A program made the position numbers and the translations under genes. A stretch of 64,000 nt of DNA, taken from Liquidambar formosana (Eukaryota > Streptophyta > Magnoliopsida > Saxifragales > Altingiaceae). The stretch spans positions 31,431,316-31,495,315 of the forward strand of contig CM077832.1 in assembly GCA_039720395.1 (NCBI GenBank). Reading direction: 5' to 3'. Of this stretch, positions 52,094-63,222 are shown one piece after another; positions within the stretch are counted from its first letter, which is position 1, and every line of letters begins with the position of its first letter. The notes under the pieces were generated by a model. It did no database searches and was not told the DNA's origin. It saw nothing but the letters and a program-made list of their open reading frames with translations.

Positions 52094-53242
52094 CTGATTT
52101 GGATATATCCTTTGTTTGTGATGCTGGAATAATGAATAAATAATTTGGCAGTCTTGTTCCCATAATGACAAAATGTTTTTCATTTTAATTTTTTTTTTTA
52201 AATAAATATGTGGTGATCGATGAACACGACCACGACGACGAATCAATGGCAAAAATATTTTCCTATGGCTCCATGCTGAGTGGCTTAGCATACTATTTGA
52301 ATGCATTTCACTGCAATTTTTTGGAAACACATGCAATTGAAATAATAATGATTCTAAAAACCTTCATGCCGTCATAAGTTTTTAATGGGAAAAAAGTTAT
52401 GTACTGTCAATGAGTAACATGCATGAATCAGGGTCGTCTCTCCCACTCTATTTAGCAACATATATAGCCATCTTTAAGTTGAAAAAATTCTAAAATTATT
52501 TGAAAAATAATCTATGGTTATATGTATTGGAAAGGAAAATACTTTGATGAAAATCCATCATTACATATGTATGAATGGGACACATGGACACTTCAGTAAA
52601 AAATATGGGCCCACAGATCGGGGCACGTATCCACCTGCCCTCATGTTACACCGTGATGCTAGGTGAACTCTATAAAATACTAATGCAATTAGTTTCATTC
52701 ATGCACTATCCTTACATTGATGTCATGGTAAATTAGTACTCTGTAATACACAAGAATTTTGAACATATCTTTTACTTTGAACTTAAAAGACGATGTGCAA
52801 TATAACGCATCAGCCACCGCTTAAACCAATAAAAATATCCCATATATATAGCGACACTTTATTTTGGCTCTGGCTCAATAGTGCATGCTTGTAACCTCAG
52901 TAGGAGCAAAATGTGGATTGCATAAGCCACAAATCACATAAACACATATAACTAAATAAAATAAAATAAATGAAAATTTTGATATATAGATTGGAAAATG
53001 ATTGTCTCATCATCAGACAGAGTAGGCCGCTATACTGCGTCGCCGTGAGAATAGAAATGTCCATTTATCCATTTCATAGATGGCTTACAAGCAACACTCA
53101 CAACCACGTAGAGACTCAAAAACAGAACACTCACATGCGCGCATATAAAAAGACTCTCACCTCAATACTACGTACAACTTCCTTAGCCACATACTTTATA
53201 CTTATTACGCAGAAAATTATTCAGACCTATGGCTTGTATAAA
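52094..53242. other. Intergenic between CBP3 and EC1a
   Basis: 3' flank of CBP3 paralogous to that of CBP1 for the first 250 bp (ctatggctcca, gcttagcata). Then AT-rich sequence, with no gene found. Confidence 0.6.
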
Positions 53243-53666
53243 CTAAGGGATGAAGTTCTGGGAAATGGTCTTAGTGGGTTCCATAGTATGCAGCGGTGGT
53301 GGTGGGCTAAGAGGCGTGGAGTCTGTGGCGTCACAGTAGCCACGGAGAATGCTGCCTTCTTCGGCTGTGAAGCCAAGTGAACCGAGCATGGCAGGCCAGC
53401 ACTCGTGTTCTATGACATGGATGGCGCGGCAACAGTTGGGGCCAAGATAGGTCTCGCCATTGACGAAGAATAGGATGACCTCACCGGTGCACGATTGAAG
53501 CTCAAATAAGGAGTCCCAACAATTGGATGATCCGTCCAATTGTACGAGTCGACCTGGCAAGGGTTGATTTGGAGTTCAGTGGACGTGCAGTGGCCATGGA
53601 CATGGACAATACCATGGTCCATGTTAGGAATAGTACTGTAAGGAACAACTTGCACGAGAAAGCCAT
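53243..53666 (-). pseudogene. Egg-cell-secreted EC1-like gene a, frameshifted
   Basis: Minus strand, start at 53666: signal peptide (FLTVLFLTWTMVLSMSMATA), then PLNSKSTLAR. One base out of frame, the prolamin-like domain follows: RLVQLDGSSNCWDSLFELQS, CTGEVILFFVNGETYLGPNC, CRAIHVIEHECWPAMLGSLG, FTAEEGSILRGYC. All six cysteines are present. The total of 424 nt is not a multiple of three; the break lies at about 53548-53560. EC1 proteins are released by the egg cell and make sperm competent to fuse. As read, this copy would give only a short secreted peptide, unless the base is a sequencing error. Confidence 0.82.
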
Positions 53667-53722
53667 GAGAGAGAGAGAGAGAGAGATGGTGGGGAGGGTG
53701 TGCAAGTGAATGGGTGAGTCAG

Positions 53723-53730
53723 TATATATA
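53723..53730 (-). promoter_or_regulatory. TATA box of EC1a
   Basis: tatatata, 57 bp upstream of the start codon, the same spacing as in EC1b and EC1c. Confidence 0.6.
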
Positions 53731-55689
53731 GATGTGGTGATGGCACGTTATGATGTGCATGTGTAGATCAAGAGCCAGGAATGGACTTTACATTCCTTTA
53801 CACATAATAACGAGGGGGAGGCTAAGAGGTGGAATGTGCTGAGCTTAACTGTTAAGCCATTAGAAAGGGAGTTTTGATGAAACGGTACACTATGCGACAT
53901 TATCTTCAATAAAAGCAAGGTTTCTCTCCGCCGCACTGTGATGTGGCTGCAGCTGACCCTACAGATTTTGGACCCTTCATGTAGCAATGCATCTCCAGAG
54001 CCAGATGAAACAGAAGGCGATCATAGGAGATCTCTCAAGGAGAATTCTAATGGTTTCCTTCTTTCAAAAACCATAGCTACTACACTTTGGTGGTGGGTAA
54101 ACATTTCTATACCCTAAGCTATTCTACTATTTCAATTAGACCCCATAGCACATGATTCAGGGTTGACTAAGGGGTGCCAACCTCGCTGAGATGTTAGGTT
54201 ACTTTATGATACTTGAAGCTCTTCTACAATTTATTCCCCGCTTTTTTTTCCTTTTTTTTTTTTTTTTTTTTTTTGGTCTCAGAGTTATGGTAGTATGCTT
54301 ATAACAGTCTGGGCTAATAACAAATATGTCCAAGAAGCTCTTCATGTTCGAGAGGTATGTGGTCTCTCTACTGGTAATGACAAGTATATATAGAGAGAAT
54401 AATTCAGTAGCTAAGAGCTTTCATATATGGTGGTAATCAGGGGACAAGAAGTAGTTGGACGAGGTGCAACGAAAGCTTAGCTTACACACAAGATGTCACA
54501 AGTGTTGTTGATTATCATCGAAATATATCGTTGGATGCTAACTATATCATTCCCTTTTTACTCCCATTTGATATACTTTCTCCCTTCACATTGGATGTCC
54601 TGTTTGAAAAAAATACATTTTTTTTCTAAATCCATTTTAAATGCTGTCACATCCACCTCTATATTTTAACATTCCAATTCTGCCCAAAAAAATCGTAGAC
54701 ATTGACATTTTGAATGTGACAATGATTTTGGAACAGTACTTTACGAGTACGGAGTACTATGTTAAATAAGAACAAATTAACGTAACCCAAAAAAAAAAAA
54801 ATCTAATAGAGGTTGAATTGAATTGTACAATAAGTGATAGAAAAATCCATCTTATAACCCATTTTTTAGAAATCTACTCGAATTGACTTGTAGATCAGTT
54901 AATTAGAAATCCTTTTTTTTTTTTAAATGAAATATTTATTTTTAATTGTGATAAGCTTTTGGTGATGGTTGAAAGACATAAATAATATATAAAGCTTTTA
55001 AATAAAATTTCGACAATAAAAGGTTTTTAGAATTACACTTAAATTGAAACCTTTCAAAGTAACTTTTATTTAGTGGAGCCTTTGGCCTATAAGAGCACAT
55101 ATAGTCTATGAAGTTCTACTCGAATTGAAGTCATGGTTTAATTACAAATAAATAATTTAGTTTTAATAGGGATGTTGAAAAATAAAATAAAAACTAGAGG
55201 ATTAGGTCTTATTTTTGTGCGGGTTGGTGCATGGTATTTATAATTAGGGATAATTTCGTCAAATAAAACTCTTTCCAACATTCAATTCATACTATAGTAG
55301 AGTGAGAAGTATAGATATAAATTAAAAATATGGTTGAGGCCCCATACTATTCTTTTCTATTATTTATAGACACAGATAAGATAACCACCCACTCAAAATT
55401 AGTTAATACCCAAAATAAACTTAACTGGCAACCGGCACTGAGAAAAAGTTGTCGGGAAGTCAAACCCAGGACTATCCGGTTTTCACGGCACAAGTACTGC
55501 CGCAGATCCGCCCTGGGTTCTAGAATAGCCCCTTTCAAAAATAATAATTTCGTTCCTTCTAGGTTTTGACATTTTTATAAGGGCACAGGATATGACAAAG
55601 GGTCGATCTACTTTCACAAGGGAACACTGGAACAGGATCCACTTCCTTGTATTAGAATCCACCAAAAGACATTTTACTTGCTAAAATAC
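53731..55689. other. Intergenic between EC1a and the MITE
   Basis: No gene recognised. Poly(T) at 54243-54274. A GC-richer patch at 55430-55530 (acggcacaagtactgccgca) has unknown origin. Confidence 0.55.
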
Positions 55690-55690
55690 A

Positions 55691-55937
55691 CTTGCCCTCT
55701 ATTTAATTGGTTCGTGGATTTTACCATGGAAAAAAAAAAAAAAAAAAGGAAAGGGAAAAAAAGCGCAAAGGAAAAAAAATGAAAGGAAAAAAATGAAATC
55801 ATACCAAACTAAAATTATTTCAATTATTCCTCTTCTACCAATTTTCCATTGCAACCAAATAAGAAAAAGTACAATTCCTCATATTTTATGTTTTTTTGCC
55901 TTGATAAAATTCCCGAACCAAATAGAGCCTTGCAGTT
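55691..55937. mobile_element. MITE-like TIR element
   Basis: The ends are gccctctatttaattggttc, gtggatttta on the left and taaaattcccgaaccaaata, gagcc on the right, which are inverted repeats apart from a 4-bp insertion in the left one. The interior has A-runs with aaggaaa repeats. No coding. Confidence 0.6.
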
Positions 55938-56199
55938 TGAAATTGAGGAAAAAATTAGTGCATTATATTCTAAGTTTCCCACTTTAACTGTACATATTAA
56001 TCTCCACTATGATATATATCTCAGTTGATATGTCAGGTCTCTAGGGAAATCCTCAAGCTGACTTTTGAGTTTCCTTTCACCCATATATAATGGGCCTCTC
56101 CGAAACCTCATGAGGAGGATTAGAGGCATCTTTGTGTAATACTGTTCATAAGTTGGCGTGCAAATTAACAGGATCAGTGGATTAATTATAAAGATGTTC

Positions 56200-56329
56200 G
56201 AACTTATAATAGATAACCCCCGAGAGGTGATTAGATGGCAAAGGACTGCAGCTAAAGAATGATAGGTTGGGTTGGCGGGAGATACGTCTCGTTTGGCCAA
56301 AAAAAAAAAAAAGAACTTGGAATAGATAA
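56200..56329 (+). mobile_element. Short SINE-like insert (96 bp) with 17-bp TSD
   Basis: gaacttataatagataa (56200-56216) and gaacttggaatagataa (56313-56329) flank 56217-56312, which ends in 14 A's after gtctcgtttggcc. The length, poly(A) end and TSD fit a SINE or a truncated retro-insert; the source is unknown. Confidence 0.7.
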
Positions 56330-56820
56330 AACCATATCATGGTTGTTGACAAATCTGAGGACTGAAACCTGTGGCAGGATTGATTGAATTTTAACATTCT
56401 GATTTGGTCACACTAAATTAAATCTGTCCGAAATATACCCACACTCGAAAGCAAAATGGCCTATTTATGGCTGTGCTTGTGCAGCATGTCTGAAACTAAG
56501 CATGGCCAAATATACTGTGATCGGTCCAATTATTTAGTTCATAGTTAACCAGCATCACAAATGACTGATCATCCCTATTCGACATTTTACATGACACATA
56601 ACAAGAAGAAAACACCAAAAAATCAAAAGAAAAAAAAAACACACTCACACACACACAATTCCAAACCCGTTGAGGCAACTTTAATTATCAAAGATTGACA
56701 ATTAAAACCTAGAAAACAGGCCATAGCGACACAAAACGATACCGTTTTTTAAGACCTATCAAACGATAACTTCTCATGCTAAATTACTAAATATAGATTT
56801 TCCTGTGCTCTCTTCATTCT

Positions 56821-57243
56821 CTAAGCCATCACCATCCAACGGGCCGAAGATGGAGACAGCACCGGCGAGCCCACAAGAGGAGCTGGCGACGCAACAGGAC
56901 CAGAGGATGCATCGCAGTAGCGTCGCAGCTTGTTGCCTTCCTCGGCAGTGAAACCGAGGGAAGTTATCATGGAAGGCCAACAATTATGAGTGATCACAGT
57001 GATGGCTCGGCAACAGCCCGGACCGATATCAGTCTGGCCATTAAGAATGTAGGCAACAATCTCATTTGTGCATGACTTTAGCTCCGTAAATGCGTTCCAG
57101 CATTCAACTACGCCTCCTACACTAGCTTCAAGCCGTGCAGCAAGGTTGAATCCCGGCTTAACGGTAAGCTCCCTGGCAGTGGCTGCATTTGTCACGAAGA
57201 AGAAGGTTATTGTGAGTAAGAGAAACACATTTTTGAGAGCCAT
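56821..57243 (-). CDS. Egg-cell-secreted EC1-like protein b, 140 aa
   Basis: Single exon, start at 57243 (an upstream in-frame ATG at 57288 is less likely because it precedes the signal peptide by 15 residues, and EC1c starts with the same MALKNVFL). Signal peptide to NAATA. Prolamin-like domain with six cysteines: VVECWNAFTELKSC, IVAYILNGQTDIGPGCCRAI, THNCWPSMITSLGFTAEEGN and RRYC. These are the two EC1 signature boxes. Proline/serine-rich tail (VASPAPLVGSPVLSPSSA). Probably secreted at fertilisation from the egg cell; expression is inferred from the family only. Confidence 0.9.
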   Translation of the reverse strand: MALKNVFLLLTITFFFVTNAATARELTVKPGFNLAARLEASVGGVVECWNAFTELKSCTNEIVAYILNGQTDIGPGCCRAITVITHNCWPSMITSLGFTAEEGNKLRRYCDASSGPVASPAPLVGSPVLSPSSARWMVMA

Positions 57244-57300
57244 GATAAAGAGTGATTTAGAGGTAGTGAGAGATGAGGAATATGTCAAGGTTTGGAAATG

Positions 57301-57310
57301 TATTTATAGA
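57301..57310 (-). promoter_or_regulatory. TATA box of EC1b
   Basis: Minus strand tctataaata, about 58 bp before the start codon. The upstream block (cactaaaaatgtgatt, ttacttttatg, aatcta) is also found upstream of EC1c. Confidence 0.65.
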
Positions 57311-57349
57311 GTGGGTCAGGATTCAGGTAGAGGAGAGGACAGTCACTAA

Positions 57350-59554
57350 AAATGTGATTTGTTACTTTTATGAAAAAATCTACGGTGAGACCTTACCCCA
57401 TTCCGTCCATCAAGCCAGATCAAACGGTTTCTTCTTGTTTGAAAAACATTCACCTACAACTTATGATGGGGGAGTCCCACCATCTATAATAGGGCAGGAC
57501 CTCATCATAGATTCTCCCTACTTTTATTATTATTACGGGATTTAATTATCATAATCCGATAAGATAATGGGTTTTGGAGGGAAAGACTACGTATGTATAT
57601 GAAACTTTCATGCAATTTTAGTTAATTAATGTTGACACATTAGAGGGATGGGGTTAATGGCAAGGCAAATTAAACGTCTTCTGTGGTAGGTGTGTAGCTG
57701 TAGCTAGTTAGAAATCCAAATTACTATGCATTTCTTTTCTTTGTTTATTCAATCTGAAATAAAATAAGAAAAAAAAAATGCCTCTCTTTTCTTTCTAATT
57801 AAGGGAGCCTGTTTTTGGTTACTTGTACAGCCGGTTAAAGAAGCTCATTGGATTAATAGCAAAAAAAAAAAAAGGAAAAAAAAGAAGCTTAGTTGGACAT
57901 TTTCACTTGAAATGCTCACCACTAACTATGGTTCTCATCTTAAATTCATAATTATCTATCTATCTCTCTATCTATCTATATTAAGCCAACTCTTATTGTT
58001 AATGATTGGTTATGAAAATACAAAATAGTCATTCCTTCTATCCTCTTACTTTCATTCTGATTGCATAATAGAAAGGGTAATCAAGTCCATGTAATATTAA
58101 TAAACAAAGCTAATGTTACCACCTATTTCCACTTTACCCTTTTTTTTAACTTCCATTACCTCTCTCTCTCATGTTTTTTTCTCTCTCCACAAAATACTCA
58201 TGCAATTTTCTCTCCCTCTCACCCATGCGTGCACCACATTTCCCACATTATCTCCTATTTTCTCTCCTCATAACTTGGTAGATTTCTCTTTCACGTTTCT
58301 GATCTTTTACCTAAAGCTAGTGATTGAAATTTCAAACATATTTTTTTATATTAATTCTTTCAAATAAAATTTTTTTTAAAAAATGATAATTGTACGTACT
58401 ATTTTTTTTTATTTAAAAAAAGAAAGTCGAATATGCATCGTGTTTCCCTAACGCCTAGTATATATAAACGGAAAAATATATATTGAAAATTTTGAAGTTG
58501 GGTATCATTGGCCGTATTAAACCTCAAACTATTGTAATTATAAGATAATAATAATAATAATAAGCCATCCCATTCTATTTCTGATTGGTAGGATGAATTT
58601 TGTGTGAATCACACTACAATGGTTGGATGTATCTAGATAATTTGTAGTTGTGGCCTATAAGATATGTCCAGGAAAAACAGTTTTTTCTTTTTCCTTTTTT
58701 GGGTAAATTATACTAACACCCCCTCTAGTTTCTGAGAATTATGAATACACCTCTTCTCATTTTTGAAATTACACTGCAACCCATTCTCACCAATTCTCCC
58801 TGTTAGCCAACTATCTCTGTATGTAATCCATTCTCACCAATTCTCCATGTTAGCCTTCAAATTGACACCATCAACCTAACCAGCAGATTAAGGTACGTGT
58901 TGATGTTTTTGTTTGGTTTGAGCATAATCTGTTTCTAGTGTTGGCAATTGGAGTATATATGACAAGTCATTAGAGGTTTTGGGTGGCCGTAGGGTGCTAT
59001 GGTGTTTGGGGTTCCTTCTTGATTTTGAGGTTGCTGTTCTCTCTGTGTTCTGCAGGAGCTCACGCTCTTCTTTCGTGGTCTAATGCTGCTCCTCGATCCA
59101 GGTGTTATTGTTCTTTTTGCTCTTTTTGTTATTGCTACAGCTCTCTTGCATAGTGATTTCTTGCTGAGTAATTGGGGTCTTTGTTTTTCTTCATCCGGGT
59201 GTTTTTTTAGTAATTATTGTTTTGATTGGGTGTTCTGTTGGGGGTGCCTCCTTAGCACACAGGTTTCTTCAATATTTCGTTTTTTTTTTTTTGTGTGGTG
59301 TTTTGGAGGGTGCTTCTTGTTTTGTGGTGTGTTCTCTCTTCTGGGGTCCTTTTTTGGTCTATTGGCAATATTTTCTGTTAAGCATATCTCAAATTCAAAC
59401 GATGATTATCCTCAATCAAATGAGTCAACCCTCATCATAGTACCTCATCCATCATCTCAGCTAGATGATTGTCCATCCCCATATTCCCGAGCCTCTGCCG
59501 TACACATAAAGCAAGTAATTGTAATACAACGGTTATATTTCTATTAACACGTGT
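57350..59554. other. Intergenic between EC1b and EC1c, left part
   Basis: A (TATC)n microsatellite at 57953-57981. A pyrimidine-rich stretch at 58120-58265 gives spurious ORFs. A local duplication (attctcaccaattctcc) occurs at about 58780 and 58830. A G/T-rich LINE-like 3' UTR fragment lies at about 58890-59390 without poly(A) or TSD. No gene. Confidence 0.5.
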
Positions 59555-59730
59555 TATATTCCTATTAACACGTGTTGATATAAGTTATGTCAATACCATG
59601 ATCGAATTGAGAGTTGTACTTTTTACATTGGTCCAATGTATCTTATAACTCACTAATAAACAAGGTATTACTCTCAATGCAGGTATTAATGTAAATTATA
59701 TCAGCACGTGCTTACCTGATCATCATCCTG
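59555..59730. mobile_element. MITE, gctgatata family
   Basis: Left end cacgtgttgatataagttat and right end (reverse complement) caggatgatgatcaggtaag, cacgtgctgatataattta. The interior has ttggtccaatgtatc, as in the 20273 copy. A small tandem repeat (ctattaacacgtgtt twice) lies at the left border. Confidence 0.72.
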
Positions 59731-59796
59731 TAACACAATATCCCAATGTTAGGGAGAAATGGATGCATATTGGTCATTTAAATATATGACATCTTA

Positions 59797-59957
59797 TCTG
59801 CGAAGGTAACTCAAATGGCAAAATATCGTGATTTAGGAATTATAAGTCCCGAATTTGAGTCTCAGCTCTTTCGCGATCAAATGCATGGACTTGCAAATGG
59901 TTTATGTATCACAAGATTAGTTTAAGTCTAATGACTTTACACCCATCATTATATGGT
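59797..59957 (+). mobile_element. tRNA-derived SINE-like element
   Basis: taactcaaatgg (59807-59818) fits the A box and gaatttgagtctc (59851-59863) fits the B box, at the spacing of a tRNA promoter. A unique-looking 3' part follows. TSDs are not clear. Confidence 0.5.
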
Positions 59958-60963
59958 ATCCAAATTAAAGTAATTATAATGCTAACAATTGTTCCATTGT
60001 CAAAATTTTTATTTTCATTTTCATTTTCATCTTAATAAAATTAATTTTTGTTGATAAAATAAAATAATAAATAAATAAAAATAAAACCTGACCAATAGAT
60101 TCGTTTCATTCATTCAATTTGAAATTCACGATTATCGTAGATATTGCCATTGCCAGAATTTTAAGATTTATTAAAGTTTTATGTCTCCTGAGAGAAGGAG
60201 CTCCAGATACTTCTTATGCTTGGGACAAAACGTTCCTAGGAGCGCCTACCTTGGGATTCTTGGTGGAAGCCATATACCCAAATAAATAATAATTAATAAA
60301 TAAAAATTGGGTCGAGGGAAAACAATAGAGCAAATCTATACTTGAAAGCTAGGAAGCACTGACATTCCAAAAATTTTGGAAATGTGATGTCTGACATATA
60401 TCGAATACGACACTTATCCAGTACGTTTATTTCCCGTGTCAGACACCCTTGGAAAGTGTCTATAATTTTTAATTTTTAATTTTTTTTACCCAACACGTGC
60501 AAGACTCCCCTATGACACAATAGGAAAGTCTTTTTGCATATTTTGATAATTGGAAAACACAATTGATAATCATAAATTTATTCTTCAATGTTCGAAATTA
60601 AATGTCATTGTTACAACTTAATAACCCATTATGACTTATAGAGTTACAGATGTCTTGCTTATTTATATAATTACGAAGTATATATTTTCTTTCCTCATAT
60701 ATTTTAATTCTTTTTTTATGTGTATAATGGAACTATTAATTATATATGTATATAAATTATAAATATTCATTTATTTATTACCATGTCCCTAATGTCGACG
60801 TCTTAGTTTTTTAAAGATTTACCATATCGATATATCAATGTCATGTCGTATCCCATATCACATGTGTATATCCGTGTTTCTTAGCTTAAAAGATATTTAG
60901 GCCGGCACACAAGAAATATAAACGTTGGGTAATTTATTGTTGAACATCAGCACAACTCTTTTT

Positions 60964-62252
60964 GGGTTGCGATATTGCCGCAACATAAAAGATTGGTGCA
61001 ACTGGCAACTAAGAGTATAATTCGCTAGATGGACTATTTTACCCTTTTCAACAAGTCAACCAAATTTGCCCCTTTTTCTCTCCTCCTTGTTTCCTTCTCT
61101 TTTATCTCTCTCCCATATCTTTCTCAAATCTTTCCTAGGAAAAACTGACTGATAGGAGCGGCTCTAAACTTAACAGATTTAATGGAGGTTTTACCGATGG
61201 ACGTCACCAAAGAAGATGACCAAAAAATGGCGGAATGGCACCTCTTCTCTCCTCTCTTTATTCTCCTATATTTTTCTTTTGCTAGTTTGGGCTCTCTTCA
61301 GCTGTCTACATCTTTCCTATTTTTTGTTTAGACTGCAACCGTTGTAAGGGTAAAGTCAACATCATACCAGTAGGGTGCTTCTTGTTTTGTGGTGTGTTCT
61401 CTCTTTTCTTTTATTTCTTTTCTCTCATTTCCCTCTCTACTAGTTTAGGCAGCATGAGGTGTGGCCAAACCAAACGCCTTTCATTGACGATCTCCCAAAT
61501 CAACGCGCAGGAATTGTTGCCAGTTGAACCTACCTTTAGAAAGGTGAAGAAATATTAGATCCAAATGAAGTGGAGAAGATCGCCGGAAACAACGAAAACA
61601 CTTTCAAAAAACTGAAAAATAGAACATGAGGTGGAGTAACATATATGAATAGAAAATCGAGCTTAGATTCGCCGAAGGAGGAAAATTTTAAAAATAGAGA
61701 TGGAAACGGAAAATTTTGAAATAGAAAATAAAATAAAATGAAAACAAATTGAATTCAATGGAAGGGAGCTCAAAAAGACAGGGAGATGAAGTCGGGTGGA
61801 AATGGAATGGAAATTAATAGATGAGACCCATTTTAATGATTTTCATTCCTAAAAAGAACGTAATAGTCATTCATCTTTGTCTAGAAAGGAATGGCTATTC
61901 TCTCTTGAAGGAAGTAGACTTTTACAAAGAAATAGTCATTCCATTACTATTCTCTTATACTGTCAAACTATTCAATTTTTTTGAACGAATGGAATTATCA
62001 TTCTATTCCCTCCCTCAGTCCCTCAAACCAAGCACGGCCTTATTATTAGCAAGAAGAGAGAGAGAAAGAGGGAGCGAAGGGTGGGGATGTAACTTGCATG
62101 ATGTAAGCCACAAGTGCACATTCGAGAAAGTGAGTAATTTTTGGCCATCGGTTCGGACTCACTGTTTCAAGGGACAAAATGGTCCATTTAGTGGATTATA
62201 GTTTTTAGCTACTGTGGCAACAGTCTTTTAGACTGTGGCAATATCGCCACCC
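60964..62252. mobile_element. Small Mutator-like element with about 85-bp TIRs
   Basis: Left end gggttgcgatattgccgcaa and, from 62252 in reverse complement, gggtggcgatattgccacag. The match continues with gaps through cataaaagattg/tctaaaagactg, and atggactattttaccctt/atggaccattttgtccctt. The interior (1.1 kb) has no recognised gene; a 126-codon ORF at 61821-62201 runs into the TIR and looks accidental. No clear 9-bp TSD. Confidence 0.65.
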
Positions 62253-62695
62253 TTATTTTTATGCTCCAATTAAAACCACCTATATCATTGAATTAAGATT
62301 GATTGAATTTTAACGTTATGATTTGGTCTTGCTTCAGAAGTCACTAAATTAATATATAGAAAAATGAGGAATTATATTGGATTGACTACAAGCAAATAAT
62401 TGCAGTTAGTAGTCAATCTTAGTTTAGTAGTCACTTGCTACCAAGCCAAAGCACCAAGTCGACCTACACTCCAATTAAAACCAACTGCGACTTACATATC
62501 ATAGATTGAAAACCAAAAAACGAAAACAAACCAAAGCAAAACGATACCCATTTTTAGACTGATCAAACAAGCTAGACAGCCCTCGAAACATAACAACTTC
62601 CCTATAAAATTCCGAAGAACAGACCCACATATATTTAGCTATATTATTAAACACAGACTTCGTTGTTGCTCTCTTCGATCTCTAAGCCATAACCA

Positions 62696-63160
62696 TCAAA
62701 CAGACGGAGACTGCACAGGCGACCCAACAAGCGGAGGCGATTGCACCGGCGACCCAACAAGAGGAGGCGACTGCACCGGCGAAATAACAAAAGGAGGCGA
62801 CACAACAGGAGCAGCGGATGTATCGCAGTAGCCTTGCAGAATGTTGCCTTCCTCGGCAGTGAAACCAAGGGAAGTTAACATAGTAGGCAGACAATTATGA
62901 GTGACCACAGTGATGGCTCGACAACAGCCCGCGCCGATATCAGTTTGACCATTGAGAAAGAAGGAAATAATATCATTTGCGCATGACTTTATCTCCAATA
63001 GTGCGTTAAAGCATTCAACCACGCCTACTTCACTAGCTTCAAGTCGTGCAGCAAGGTTGTACCCTGGCTTCACGGTAAGCTCCCTGGCAGTGGCTGCATT
63101 TGTCATGAAGAAGAAGCAGGTTATTACTGTGAGTGAAAGAAACACATTTTTGAGAGCCAT
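62696..63160 (-). CDS. Egg-cell-secreted EC1-like protein c, 154 aa
   Basis: Single exon. Signal peptide to NAATA; the mature part is close to EC1b (ARELTVKPGYNLAARLEASE). Six cysteines conserved: VVECFNALLEIKSC, FFLNGQTDIGAGCCRAI, VTHNCLPTMLTSLGFTAEEG and LQGYC. Two signature tryptophans of EC1 boxes are replaced (CW to CF, CWP to CLP), and the C-terminus is extended by three units of SPVQSPPLVG. The changes could mean relaxed constraint or a new role; the frame is fully open. Confidence 0.87.
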   Translation of the reverse strand: MALKNVFLSLTVITCFFFMTNAATARELTVKPGYNLAARLEASEVGVVECFNALLEIKSCANDIISFFLNGQTDIGAGCCRAITVVTHNCLPTMLTSLGFTAEEGNILQGYCDTSAAPVVSPPFVISPVQSPPLVGSPVQSPPLVGSPVQSPSV

Positions 63161-63210
63161 GATAATGAGTGATATAGAGATAAAGAGATGAGGAATATGT
63201 CAAGGATGGG

Positions 63211-63222
63211 GATATATTTATA
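63211..63222 (-). promoter_or_regulatory. TATA box of EC1c
   Basis: Minus strand ctataaatatat, about 55 bp before the start codon. Confidence 0.65.

Noticed and set aside
55430..55530. GC-richer patch as a tRNA or SINE head
   Set aside because: No A box/B box pair at tRNA spacing could be found.
57068..57349. Plus-strand ORF overlapping EC1b
   Set aside because: Antisense shadow of EC1b; the same shadow appears opposite EC1c at 62952-63191.
58061..58367. Two overlapping plus-strand ORFs
   Set aside because: Pyrimidine-rich sequence; frames overlap with no recognisable protein.
61821..62201. 126-codon ORF as a gene
   Set aside because: It runs into the terminal inverted repeat of the 60964-62252 element and has no recognised motif.
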